Positions 34,927 through 42,699 are shown, counted from the first letter of the stretch. The stretch is 64,000 bases of DNA from Rhodospirillaceae bacterium (GCA_018701215.1 JABIWH010000039.1:124001-188000); one strand, 5' to 3'. Program-made: numbers and translations. Notes: generated from the letters alone by a model not told the origin.

Positions 34927-35271
34927 CTAGATAATCTTGCGCAGGATGTGACGGCGGTTGGTGGTGAAAGGGCGGACCTCGGTCGGCCAGCGGCCGCGTT
35001 CGCCCGCCTCGGCCCATTCCGGGCTCAGCAAAACCTCCGCGCTTTCGATTTCATAACTGACGCTGTAGCGCGGCTCGTCACCTGGGTCCATCACGCGCTC
35101 TTCACCCGCCAGCATCATCCGCAGTGGTTGCTGGACGGAACGCGTGGCCGATATGACGCCTGGAACAGCGGTCAAATAGGGCACGTGCTCAGTATCATAA
35201 ACCTCGTTGAAGAAATCCTCCCTGTCAGCGGCAACATCCATGCTGACGACGAAAAGGTACCGCGATCCCAT
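34927..35271 (-). CDS. EthD-like single-domain protein
   Basis: A 114-residue single dimeric alpha-beta barrel. FFNEVYDTEHVPYLTAVPGVISATR is equivalent to the WYDxEH repeats of the next gene, and the C-terminus RPFTTNRRHILRKI resembles that protein's RPHFRDHLRILTR. The two genes lie 20 bases apart on the same strand, so they probably arose by duplication and may form a heteromeric barrel. Function unknown. The start is divergent from the LLM oxidoreductase. Confidence 0.65.
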   Translation of the reverse strand: MGSRYLFVVSMDVAADREDFFNEVYDTEHVPYLTAVPGVISATRSVQQPLRMMLAGEERVMDPGDEPRYSVSYEIESAEVLLSPEWAEAGERGRWPTEVRPFTTNRRHILRKII

Positions 35272-35399
35272 TGCCTTGCACTCCGCGTTTGCTGTCCGAA
35301 GGGTGCGATGTTTTCATGTTTTGTGATTTCTGGCCACGCTCAATTGAACGCGATAGGCTTGTCGGCGATATGCCAGCGGCCCTTAAGGATGGATTTGAG

Positions 35400-36242
35400 A
35401 TGAATATTGGTATCGTGGTTCCCTTGCCCGCCTATACGATCGACCCCGCCTTCGTGGCAAAGAAGGCTGAGGATCTGGGCTTTGATTCGATCTGGTACGG
35501 CGAGCATCCAGCCGTGCCCGTGCACTCGGATAGCCCGTTTCCTTCGACTGGCGGCGAGATCCCCATCAGCTATTCGCATTTCACCGAGCCTTTTATCGCT
35601 CTGGCGCGGGCCTCGGCGGTGACCTCCCGAATTATGCTGGCGACGGGAATAACCTTGGTGCCGGAGCGAAACCCCCTGCTGTTGGCCAAGGAGGTCGCCA
35701 CCCTGGACCTCTATAGCGGCGGACGTTTTCTGTTTGGCGTTGGCACCGGCTGGCTGAAAGAGGAGACCGAGCTCATGGGCGGTGATTTTCCGCGCCGGTG
35801 GAGCCAGACCCGCGAAGCGCTTGACGTCATGAAAAAACTTTGGACCCAGGAAGAAGCGGAACATCACGGCGAATTTTTCGATTTTTCCGCCGTGCGCTCC
35901 TATCCCAAGCCGGCGCAAAAACCTTATCCGCCGATCATGATCGGCGGCATGGCGAAAAATGTCCTGCAGCGGGTCGTGGAGCATGGCGATGGCTGGATGC
36001 CGAACCGCACCACACCAGCCATACTGGAAGACAGCCGGCGCCAGCTGGAAGTCATGTGCGAGGCCGCCGGGCGGGATCCCAAGGCCATCACAATTTCGGT
36101 TTACGGCCAGGTGCCTGACCGGGATGCCTTCCGATCCCTGTTTGATGCCGGCGCCGACAGGGTCGTGGTACGCCTCGACTGGGTCGAAACCGAAGCCGAG
36201 ATGGCCACGCAGTTGGAGAGGCTTGCCGAAAACCTGCTTTAG
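35400..36242 (+). CDS. LLM-class flavin-dependent oxidoreductase
   Basis: A 280-residue luciferase-like barrel. MNIGIVVPLPAYTIDPAFVAKKAEDLGFDSIWYGEHP is the family N-terminus; LATGITLVPERNPLLLAKEVATLDLYSGGRFLFGVGTGWLKEE and YPPIMIGGMAKNVLQR bind the flavin. The coenzyme may be FMN or F420. Short length fits the F420-type subfamily (TIGR03619-like). The start at 35400 has AAGGAT upstream; a longer in-frame extension lacks conserved sequence. It ends three bases before the convergent DapA-family gene. Confidence 0.8.
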   Translation: MNIGIVVPLPAYTIDPAFVAKKAEDLGFDSIWYGEHPAVPVHSDSPFPSTGGEIPISYSHFTEPFIALARASAVTSRIMLATGITLVPERNPLLLAKEVATLDLYSGGRFLFGVGTGWLKEETELMGGDFPRRWSQTREALDVMKKLWTQEEAEHHGEFFDFSAVRSYPKPAQKPYPPIMIGGMAKNVLQRVVEHGDGWMPNRTTPAILEDSRRQLEVMCEAAGRDPKAITISVYGQVPDRDAFRSLFDAGADRVVVRLDWVETEAEMATQLERLAENLL

Positions 36243-36245
36243 GCG

Positions 36246-37199
36246 CTATTCCGCCGCCGCCAAGGCACTGCCTAAAGTGCTAACGGGCGAATAGCCGTAG
36301 GCTTTGACCAGATCCAGCTCGGCCACAGCATCCAGGCCACGTTGCAGCGCCGCGCCGGTCAGATGCTTTTGCGGTTTGCGCAAGGGGCCGGCGGGCATGC
36401 CCATGGCGGCCATCAAGGACTTCATGGGTACCGGGTTGATGGCTGAATAGGCGTAATGCAGCATGGGCAGATTACGCAGATAGGCCGCCTGGAAATTCTG
36501 CGCGTCGTCGAAATTTTCCCAAGGTTTGGAAATTACCGCCATCTCGCGCGGGATGATATTGCCGGTCATATTGGCGACGCCATGGCCGCCCAAGGACATG
36601 ATCGGCACGATCAGGCCAAGATTGGGGGAGCAGCAGCACATCAGGCTCATCTCCGGCTTGGCGCGGGCGATCTGGGCCGCCTGGGCCACGCGGCCGGTAG
36701 ATTCTTTCAATAGCTGCACATTCGGATGCGCCGCGATACGCAGCACCTCTTCGGCCGATAGATCGGTCTTCACCCGCGGCGGGTTGTTGTAGACGCCCAG
36801 GGGAATGGGCGAGGCATCGGCGACTTCCAGGAAGTATTCCACGATGTCTTCGTTCGCGGCACATATATACGCGGGCGCGGCGATCATCGCGCCGTCCGCA
36901 CCCTCGGCCGCTGCCTGTTGGACATAGGCGATCGTGGTTTCCGTGGTCGAGCCAGTGCAGCCGTACCACATTTCCATGCCCGGTTGCTTCTGCTTCATGG
37001 TGGTGCGGACGATGGCGTGGCGCTCCTCCATGGTCAGCATGGAGACCTCGCCCGACGAGCCCATGATCAGCACACCGGAAGAACCATTCTCCCGCTGAAA
37101 TTCGATCAGCGTGCGGAAGCCGCCATAATCAATCGAAAAATCCTGGTTCATGGGCGTGATCAAGGCCACGAAAGAGCCGCTCAGCAGAGTTTTTGACAT
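36246..37199 (-). CDS. dihydrodipicolinate synthase/N-acetylneuraminate lyase family aldolase
   Basis: A 317-residue class I aldolase barrel. It has IMGSSGEVSMLT (the G-x-x-G-E motif), Tyr137 in PLGVYNNPPR and the Schiff-base Lys165 in VQLLKESTGR. Family members act on pyruvate adducts such as dihydrodipicolinate, KDG or hydroxyproline intermediates. Context next to a dgo operon suggests a keto-sugar acid aldolase, not dapA; that is inference. GGAGA precedes the start. Confidence 0.82.
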   Translation of the reverse strand: MSKTLLSGSFVALITPMNQDFSIDYGGFRTLIEFQRENGSSGVLIMGSSGEVSMLTMEERHAIVRTTMKQKQPGMEMWYGCTGSTTETTIAYVQQAAAEGADGAMIAAPAYICAANEDIVEYFLEVADASPIPLGVYNNPPRVKTDLSAEEVLRIAAHPNVQLLKESTGRVAQAAQIARAKPEMSLMCCCSPNLGLIVPIMSLGGHGVANMTGNIIPREMAVISKPWENFDDAQNFQAAYLRNLPMLHYAYSAINPVPMKSLMAAMGMPAGPLRKPQKHLTGAALQRGLDAVAELDLVKAYGYSPVSTLGSALAAAE

Positions 37200-37237
37200 T
37201 GCATGTCTCCTATTCAGAGGCTGTATAATAGCCTATT

Positions 37238-37846
37238 TCATGCTCGCGCGGTAGGGCGGGCGGCCACACGGGCAAACCAGGCGTTGACGTTGTCCAGCTC
37301 TTCAGGCACCCGCACACCCACGGCCTTGCCCAGAACCAGAGCGCATTGCAGGGTGATGTCGGCGACGCTGTAGTTGTCGTTGACGATGTAGTCCCGGCCC
37401 GCGATTTCGCCATCCAGCCAGGCTAGGCGGTTCAGGCTGTTCTCCCGGCAGAGTTCGCCCCATTCAGCGACCTGGGTATGCACGCCCTTCCACATCTCGT
37501 GGGTATGGCCAAAGACGTGGATCAGCGGCAGCAGGATTTCCAGCTCCATGCGCCGGTTCCACATCTCCACCTGGGCCCGTTCCACGGCGGTACGGCCCAT
37601 CAGGGCCGGTTCGGGATGGGTTTCCTCGAGATAACGGCAGATGGCACCGGACTCGGCGATGCAGGTGCCGTCATCCAGTTCCAGCACCGGCATCTTGCCC
37701 AGAGAATTTTTCGCCAGATAGTCGGCTGCTTTGTTTTCCCCCTTGGCCATATCGACGGCGATAGTGGGGATCTCCAAACCTTTTTCGGCAACAAAAATCC
37801 GCACCCGGCGGGCATTGGGAGAGGGGGGCAGGTCATAGAGTTTCAT
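37238..37846 (-). CDS. glutathione S-transferase family protein
   Basis: A 202-residue GST. The N-terminal domain is MKLYDLPPSPNARRVRIFVAEKG, with LGKMPVLELDDG (cis-Pro) and CIAESGAICRYLEE (glutathione gamma-Glu contact). The C-terminal domain includes YSVADITLQCAL. The S-P-N-A-R-R motif fits beta/zeta-like GSTs. It is leftward like the DapA-family gene (gap 38) and the GNAT gene (gap 15). Substrate unknown. Confidence 0.83.
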   Translation of the reverse strand: MKLYDLPPSPNARRVRIFVAEKGLEIPTIAVDMAKGENKAADYLAKNSLGKMPVLELDDGTCIAESGAICRYLEETHPEPALMGRTAVERAQVEMWNRRMELEILLPLIHVFGHTHEMWKGVHTQVAEWGELCRENSLNRLAWLDGEIAGRDYIVNDNYSVADITLQCALVLGKAVGVRVPEELDNVNAWFARVAARPTARA

Positions 37847-37861
37847 GGCTTGATATCCTCA

Positions 37862-38407
37862 CTAATTCGACTGTTGGGCCAGCTTTTGAAAATCATTCGC
37901 CCCGACAATGTACTTAACCCTGCCAAGGCCGTCACGCTCCCAGGTTTCCGCCAGGTGCATGCCGAGTTTCTCCATCACCCGATGCGAGGCCCGGTTGGAA
38001 GCCTTGGCGATTGCCACGATCTCGGTCAGACCAATAACATCAAAGCCATGCGCCATGGCCACCAAACTGGCTTCGGTCGCCAATCCCCGGCCCCAGGCGC
38101 CCTTCGACAGGCCGTAGGAAATCTCGATCTCGCTATCTCCGGCCAGCGCAGGGTCGCGGTAACGCAGGCCGCATTCCCCCAACAGCGTGCCGCCCTGGCG
38201 GTCAAGTACCGCCCACAGGCCAAAGCCATGGCGGGCCCAATGATCAATGATCGCGGTCAGTTCCAGATCGGTCTGCTTGGGCGTCTGTACGCCCAGCTTG
38301 CGGATCGCCATGACCGCCGCATCGCCATATATGGGCGTCAGCGCGGTCAGATCAGCCGCCACGAAGGGCCGCAGGATCAGACGTTCGGTCTCTAAAGTGG
38401 CGTTCAT
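37862..38407 (-). CDS. GNAT N-acetyltransferase (RimJ/RimL-like)
   Basis: A 181-residue GNAT beginning LETERLILRPFVAADLTALTPI, the usual start of the Acetyltransf_3 group. The acetyl-CoA site is around SYGLSKGAWGRGLATEA (the R/Q-x-x-G-x-G/A type) and the next segment IVAIAKASNRASHRVMEKLGM is the family end. It starts inside the stop of the KDPGal aldolase (ATGA), so translation is coupled to the dgo genes. Target unknown. Confidence 0.83.
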   Translation of the reverse strand: MNATLETERLILRPFVAADLTALTPIYGDAAVMAIRKLGVQTPKQTDLELTAIIDHWARHGFGLWAVLDRQGGTLLGECGLRYRDPALAGDSEIEISYGLSKGAWGRGLATEASLVAMAHGFDVIGLTEIVAIAKASNRASHRVMEKLGMHLAETWERDGLGRVKYIVGANDFQKLAQQSN

Positions 38408-39033
38408 GCCTCGATCCGCCGCCATGCGGCGACAAAGCTTTGGGCGTTTAGTCCGACGTCCGCCGCCGTCATGCCGGGTTTGTAGAGGGCCGATCCCAGG
38501 CCAAAGCCCGTCGCACCCGCCACGCGGTAGTCCGCCATTTTGTCGGCTGATATACCGCCGACGGGAAACAGTCCCAGCCCGGCCGGCAGCACCGCGCGCC
38601 AGGCCTTGACCACCACGGGCGGCAGGCTCTCGCCTGGGAACATCTTCAAACCATCTGCACCGGCGGCAAGCGCGGCGAAGGCCTCGGTCGGGGTGGCGAC
38701 GCCGGGCAGACAGAACAAATTTTGCGCCTTGGCCTGGGTAATCACGGCAGCGTCGCTATGCGGCATGACGATCAGACGGCCGTTGGCGGCGGCAACCTCG
38801 TCTACCGCTTCGGCGCTTAACACCGTGCCGGCACCGATCAAGGCCCGATCACCAAAGGCCGCCGCCAGGTTGGCGATGCTTTGCAACGGGTCGGGCGAAT
38901 TCAGGGGCACTTCGATGATGCGGAAACCGGCATCGAACAGGGCCTGGCCCACGGCCACCGCCTCGCCGGGCCGGACACCGCGCAAAATGGCGATCAGGGG
39001 CAGCTCCGCCAGGGATGTTTCCAGGCTTGTCAT
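38404..39033 (-). CDS. dgoA: 2-dehydro-3-deoxy-6-phosphogalactonate aldolase
   Basis: A 209-residue class I aldolase. LPLIAILRGVRPGEAVAVGQALFDAGFRIIEVPLNSP contains Glu41; Lys130 lies in DGLKMFPGES. The I-A-I-L-R-G-V and P-L-N-S-P segments and the E-V-P-L-N stretch are typical of KDPGal rather than KDPG aldolases. It cleaves 2-keto-3-deoxy-6-phosphogalactonate to pyruvate and glyceraldehyde 3-phosphate. It overlaps dgoK by four bases upstream and the GNAT gene downstream. Confidence 0.87.
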   Translation of the reverse strand: MTSLETSLAELPLIAILRGVRPGEAVAVGQALFDAGFRIIEVPLNSPDPLQSIANLAAAFGDRALIGAGTVLSAEAVDEVAAANGRLIVMPHSDAAVITQAKAQNLFCLPGVATPTEAFAALAAGADGLKMFPGESLPPVVVKAWRAVLPAGLGLFPVGGISADKMADYRVAGATGFGLGSALYKPGMTAADVGLNAQSFVAAWRRIEA

Positions 39034-39959
39034 GAGGCCAAAATTCCCGCCGCTTTGGCGATGCGCCATTGGCCCCGCGCGGCGGCACCTTCCGCTGCCT
39101 GACAGCCACGCAGGCCGCAATGGGATAACGCGGCTAAATAATGTTGGCCCAAATCCGGATTGCCGATGATGGTGATCATATCAGCTGAATTTTGCACCAA
39201 GGCGCGCGCCTCGGCAATCTCCGTGCCTATCAACAGGCCGGAAAGGTAGGCGGCAACGCCACTTTCGGGCAGCTCGCCGAACAATGCCAGGGTACGGGCA
39301 CTGAACAGCCGCTGCAATGTACCGCTCCCGCCAAAGCCATATTTAGCGCCACGGGCGAAAGCTGCGTCGTCGTTCCCCGACCCCGACATCATCCGGCCCA
39401 GAATTGTGTGATCTTTTAGGGCGGCGAATAATTCGCCGGTCATGAAGGTGGCGAACCAGGTAATGCGCCCAGCTTCGACCAGGGCCCATTTGCTGTGGCT
39501 GCCAGGCAATAGATACATACCATCCGCGCTGGCACCAAAAATCTGCGTCTCTTCCCCGCGCATGACATCGGGCACGCCATCTTTATCCCGCAGCGCGAGG
39601 CCGGGGACAAAATGGATGGTGCGCTGAAAGCCAGCATGGGCATACAGGGTCAGATCCGCTGCCGCCGTTGGCAACTCCAGATAAGGCACTTCGGTCCAGC
39701 CCTGGCGCGATCCGATCATGCCGGAGGCGACAATGGGCATGGCACTATCAGCCGCCAGCCAATCGCCGGCCATGTCCTCGAGGGCATCGGCGAAGGCACC
39801 GTTTTGTATGTTCAGAATACCCGCCTCGGCCGCGCGCTCGGCCAATATGGTGCCGTCCGCTGTCATGAGATAACCCCTGAGAGAGGTTGTCCCCCAGTCC
39901 AGGCCCAGAAGGGCTGCTTTGGCGAGGGCTACTTTTGGCGCTGCCGGTTCAGGCGGCAT
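39030..39959 (-). CDS. dgoK: 2-dehydro-3-deoxygalactonokinase
   Basis: A 309-residue kinase of the DgoK family. LLGLDWGTTSLRGYLM is the N-terminal phosphate-binding segment and GSHSKWALVEAGRITWFATFMTGELFAAL the core. It phosphorylates 2-keto-3-deoxygalactonate, giving the substrate of the next gene. It overlaps the MBL gene by 11 bases at its start and dgoA by four at its end, so the run is one operon. No galactonate dehydratase (dgoD) or transporter is seen. Confidence 0.87.
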   Translation of the reverse strand: MPPEPAAPKVALAKAALLGLDWGTTSLRGYLMTADGTILAERAAEAGILNIQNGAFADALEDMAGDWLAADSAMPIVASGMIGSRQGWTEVPYLELPTAAADLTLYAHAGFQRTIHFVPGLALRDKDGVPDVMRGEETQIFGASADGMYLLPGSHSKWALVEAGRITWFATFMTGELFAALKDHTILGRMMSGSGNDDAAFARGAKYGFGGSGTLQRLFSARTLALFGELPESGVAAYLSGLLIGTEIAEARALVQNSADMITIIGNPDLGQHYLAALSHCGLRGCQAAEGAAARGQWRIAKAAGILAS

Positions 39960-41007
39960 CCGCGTGCCGGTCGCTGGCTTGAAACAGCCAGACCCCGTCG
40001 TCGCTGGTTTCGCGGACGACGCGCCCCTGACCCATCAGGCAATGTAGATGCGACAACGACTCGCTCATCCCCAGCAGCGCCTCGAACGGGTTCAACTCGC
40101 GCTGGAACATCACCTTCAGGGTGGAGAGAACCCGCGTCGGCTCGACGCAGAATTCTTCCAAGGTGGCCAGGCGTTCGGCATGGTGCTGGCGCAAGAACGC
40201 CAGGCGCGGGTGCAGGCGGTAAAACGGCAGGCCATGGGCCGGCAGTACCAGGGTATCGTTGGGCAGATGATCAAAATTAGCCAGCGTATCAAGATACAAT
40301 TGCAGCGGATTGGCGGCGGGCTCGGAGGCATGCAGGCCAATATGCGGCGTGATCCTGGGCAGGATCTGATCGCCGGAAATCAGCACGCGGGCCTTGTGGT
40401 TGAACAGGCACATATGTTCGGGCGAATGGCCACGGCCCACGATGACCTGCCAGTCATCGCCGCCGATACGGATCTCCTGTCCCGCGCGGACCGAATGCAC
40501 CTGCGGCGGCAGCGGCGTCACGGCTTTGCGAAAATAGTCATAGCTGCTTTCGGCCATGTCGGCCAAGGCCGTTTGTGAACAGCCGACGTTGCGGAAAAAC
40601 TGCAATTGCCATTCGGGCATCTTGTCAGAATGGTCCAGTTCCGCCACCCGGCCCTGCAGCCATTCCCGATGGGTCATCCACAATTCGCAATTCCAATGCC
40701 GGGTCAGCCAGCCCGCCTGGCCCATGTGATCGGGATGAAAATGCGTGCAAAAGACCCGTGTCACCGGCCTGCCGTCCAGGAAATTGTCGAACACTTCCTG
40801 CCACAAATCATGAATGCGGTCCGTGTTCATGCCGGTGTCGACGATGCACCAGCCGTCTCCGTCACGCAGCAGCCACAGATTGATATGGTCCAGACCGGTC
40901 AGCTCCAACGGCATCCGCACCCAATAAATGCCGGGCGCGACTTCTTGCGGTTTGCCCGGCTCGGCGGCGTCTTCAAAAGGATACTGGACTGCGTTTTCGG
41001 CGACCAT
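39949..41007 (-). CDS. MBL-fold metallo-hydrolase
   Basis: A 352-residue metallo-beta-lactamase-fold protein. The metal motif is FCTHFHPDHMGQ (H-x-H-x-D-H), with IVDTGMNTD before it and VIVGRGHSPEHMCLF and LVLPAHGLPF supplying later ligands. The C-terminal part (LSTLKVMFQRELNPFEALLGMSESLSHLHCLMGQGRVV) looks like a winged-helix tail of LACTB2-like proteins. A GGAAAGG site precedes the start. Substrate unknown; operon overlap with dgoK suggests a linked metabolic role. Confidence 0.82.
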   Translation of the reverse strand: MVAENAVQYPFEDAAEPGKPQEVAPGIYWVRMPLELTGLDHINLWLLRDGDGWCIVDTGMNTDRIHDLWQEVFDNFLDGRPVTRVFCTHFHPDHMGQAGWLTRHWNCELWMTHREWLQGRVAELDHSDKMPEWQLQFFRNVGCSQTALADMAESSYDYFRKAVTPLPPQVHSVRAGQEIRIGGDDWQVIVGRGHSPEHMCLFNHKARVLISGDQILPRITPHIGLHASEPAANPLQLYLDTLANFDHLPNDTLVLPAHGLPFYRLHPRLAFLRQHHAERLATLEEFCVEPTRVLSTLKVMFQRELNPFEALLGMSESLSHLHCLMGQGRVVRETSDDGVWLFQASDRHADAA

Positions 41008-41111
41008 GAACTGCCTTTCCGTACACGGGTCGCGTGGGGGCCATGTGGCCGCCGCGCCCGTTACTTCGTTACCAATGATATGGAATATGTTGGCTGCATG
41101 CTAACTTAACG

Positions 41112-41127
41112 TTGACGTAAACGTCAA
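41112..41127. promoter_or_regulatory. ACGT-cored palindrome upstream of the MBL-dgo operon
   Basis: TTGACGT-AA-ACGTCAA: perfect 7-bp arms around AA, 105 bases upstream of the leftward MBL start. Palindromes with ACGT half-sites are used by MerR- and TetR-family regulators of acyl-CoA catabolism; which one, if any, is unknown. Confidence 0.5.
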
Positions 41128-41228
41128 ATGTAAGCTTGCCCAATCTCGCCGTTGCCAGGAATTTTACAGCCCCATTTTTGCCGCTATCGATCGGCATTAT
41201 GTCAGCTCTACGTGAGCTCCGGGCCGAG

Positions 41229-41264
41229 CTTGTGGGCAACCTTGTGGGTAAGCCTGTGGGTGGA
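41229..41264. repeat. three 12-bp direct repeats with CCCACA cores
   Basis: Three 12-bp units, CTTGTGGGCAAC, CTTGTGGGTAAG and CCTGTGGGTGGA. On the reverse strand they contain TTGCCCACA and TTACCCACA, one or two mismatches from the DnaA box TTATCCACA. Confidence 0.6.
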
Positions 41265-41283
41265 ATTCGGCGTTGATTTTCTA

Positions 41284-41332
41284 GAATCGTCAATGCAAAT
41301 ACCGAGCAGAAATTTGAATCATTAAAGGAATC
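41284..41332. promoter_or_regulatory. cluster of three GANTC sites
   Basis: GAATC occurs at 41284-41288, 41316-41320 and 41328-41332, just before the PAS-like gene. The last two sit inside an inverted repeat with ATTTGA/TCAAAT arms (41312-41317, 41331-41336). GANTC is the CcrM methylation site in Alphaproteobacteria and affects GcrA-dependent promoters. Confidence 0.5.
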
Positions 41333-41334
41333 AA

Positions 41335-41409
41335 ATGCTTGCAGTTAGGTTTCTCGTATCTTACTGTAACGCCGCTTATGGTGAGGGTGGAACACATAGC
41401 GCTGGATAA
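41335..41409 (+). CDS. possible 24-residue leader ORF
   Basis: An ATG at 41335 lies five bases behind AAAGGA and reads MLAVRFLVSYCNAAYGEGG and five more residues before a TAA at 41407. It overlaps the start of the PAS-like gene in another frame. It may be a leader peptide, a sign of an N-terminal frameshift, or chance. Confidence 0.25.
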   Translation: MLAVRFLVSYCNAAYGEGGTHSAG

Positions 41410-41854
41410 AGTCCAGGACCCGATGTTGGGGATAGCGTTGCAACGCTGGTACCAACTTTGTGGCCACGGCGGGCTTTATCGGCGGGAAGAACTGGGATTT
41501 GGGCCATTGGTTGGTGCGCCTGAAATTCTCAACGGGCGCTCGTCTGTTGTCGCCACCGATGCCGATGATCCATTGAACTACGTATTTGCTTTCTATGGCG
41601 ATGACTTCAATGTCTACGATGACCGTAACTTCGTGGCCCGGCGCCTGCGTGAAATGCCTGAACAGGACTTGCTGAAGGTAATTGTCACTTGCTTTGGCGA
41701 GGCGATCACGGCGCGGGAACCTCTGGCCCATCGTATTTCAGGCAAAATCGACGCTGTTGAGCTCACCTATGACCGGGTTATTTTTCCGACCGTCAACAAA
41801 TCCGGCGGCGTTGACCGGTTGGTCACGCTATCAGCCGAGATCAGCCGCAACTAG
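41339..41854 (+). CDS. small PAS-like (PAS_5-type) protein
   Basis: A 171-codon frame. ALQRWYQLCGHGGLYRREEL and YDRVIFPTVNKSGGVDRLVTLSAE resemble the first helix and last strands of the alphaproteobacterial PAS_5 (DUF1488-neighbour type) proteins, but the match is by eye only. The start is unclear: TTG 41339 has AAAGGA nine bases upstream, ATG 41378 has no ribosome site, and ATG 41335 is out of frame. The stop is inside a nested palindrome. Function unknown. Confidence 0.55.
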   Translation: MQLGFSYLTVTPLMVRVEHIALDKVQDPMLGIALQRWYQLCGHGGLYRREELGFGPLVGAPEILNGRSSVVATDADDPLNYVFAFYGDDFNVYDDRNFVARRLREMPEQDLLKVIVTCFGEAITAREPLAHRISGKIDAVELTYDRVIFPTVNKSGGVDRLVTLSAEISRN

Positions 41855-41927
41855 AGCAATTTTCAATTAATCGGAGTCGCTCTCGCGACTTAAGAGTCTG
41901 AGCGCATTTTCTTCATATGCGCTCTAG
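41851..41927. repeat. nested palindromic element at the end of the PAS-like gene
   Basis: Outer arms CTAGAGC (41851-41857) and GCTCTAG (41921-41927) enclose two hairpins: AGTCGC/GCGACT (41875-41890, four-base loop) and GAGCGCAT/ATGCGCTC (41900-41924, nine-base loop). The gene's TAG stop is within the left outer arm. It has no T-run. It resembles the palindromic small repeats dispersed in many Alphaproteobacteria. Confidence 0.6.
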
Positions 41928-41967
41928 ATCCTACTCAACTCTCGGCCAACTTGTTCCCTGAGCACAC

Positions 41968-42054
41968 TATCCGGGCGTATTGACCCACAGGGTCATTATC
42001 CAGGCGTATTGACCCACAGGGTCATTATCCAGGCGTATTGACCCACAGGGTCAT
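41968..42054. repeat. triple 29-bp tandem repeat with internal palindrome
   Basis: Three copies of a 29-bp unit (starting 41968, 41997, 42026), the first with one visible change (CCGGG for CCAGG). Each contains TGACCC-ACA-GGGTCA, a 6-bp inverted repeat. The copy at 42026 codes for the last residues of the leftward GNAT-like gene; the other two are downstream of its stop. Confidence 0.9.
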
Positions 42055-42699
42055 TTCACGCATCAGATCAGCCCGGCTGTTGTGCAGCACCCAGAAATCG
42101 ATCCGCTCGCCCGTACCCGCGCGCCACAAGGTCGCGCCGAAATCCATGTGGTAATAGCGGTAGGTGCGTAGCGCCATGCCTTTCTCGATAAAGTCCGGAC
42201 GAACCATCGAGAAGCAATAATCCACGTCGAAATCCTGCAGCATCTTGGCCTGGGCCAACATTATGGACATGGTTGATATAGCCAGTCCCCGAACCTTGGG
42301 GTGGACCCAACCGCCGCCGCAATAAGCTATATTGCCATCGATATGGCCAAGCCCTTCCGTGAACAGATGCAAGCTTTCCTTGCCTTGTTCCTTGCTGCCG
42401 TCATAGAGGAAACGTCCCGCATTGACCATGTCAATCAAACGTGTTTTTGGCCAGATGCGTACGGCCGAGCACGATACGACCTCGCCCTCGTCGTCCCGGA
42501 TGGCGACCCAGAAGGCGTTATTCGGTCCCAGAGTATTGTGATCGGGATCGGTCGGCGCGACTCGCTTGTCATGCCATGCGGGCGCCTCATCGACGACACG
42601 GCCATATTCCTCGAAATCGGTCTCGATCGTGGCGACCAAGTCATTCAATAGCAGCTGCCGGCCAATATTGGCCTGCACCCGTGCAAGAAGGTTCCGCAT
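42025..42699 (-). CDS. putative GNAT-like acyltransferase
   Basis: A 224-residue protein, MRNLLARVQANIGRQLLL at the start. AFWVAIRDDEGEVVSCSAVRIWP resembles strands 2-3 of a GNAT fold and VHPKVRGLAISTMSIMLAQA its acetyl-CoA region (R-G-x-A-x-S), but the call is tentative. The start ATG 42699 has GAGAGGGG upstream; the longer frame begins with TTG and includes no conserved sequence. The last codons (MTLWVNTPG) lie in the tandem repeat. Function unknown. Confidence 0.6.
   Translation of the reverse strand: MRNLLARVQANIGRQLLLNDLVATIETDFEEYGRVVDEAPAWHDKRVAPTDPDHNTLGPNNAFWVAIRDDEGEVVSCSAVRIWPKTRLIDMVNAGRFLYDGSKEQGKESLHLFTEGLGHIDGNIAYCGGGWVHPKVRGLAISTMSIMLAQAKMLQDFDVDYCFSMVRPDFIEKGMALRTYRYYHMDFGATLWRAGTGERIDFWVLHNSRADLMREMTLWVNTPG

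Noticed and set aside
41069..41293. 74-residue leftward frame with LPT repeats
   Set aside because: Its repeat comes from the 12-bp DNA repeats, it has no ribosome site or family likeness, and it overlaps probable control DNA.
41008..42054. Chromosome replication origin
   Set aside because: DnaA-like boxes and GANTC sites are present but imperfect, and no dnaA, hemE, parAB or rep gene is nearby; left only as a regulatory cluster.
41968..42054. CRISPR array
   Set aside because: The 29-bp units are directly adjacent with no spacers and no cas genes are present.
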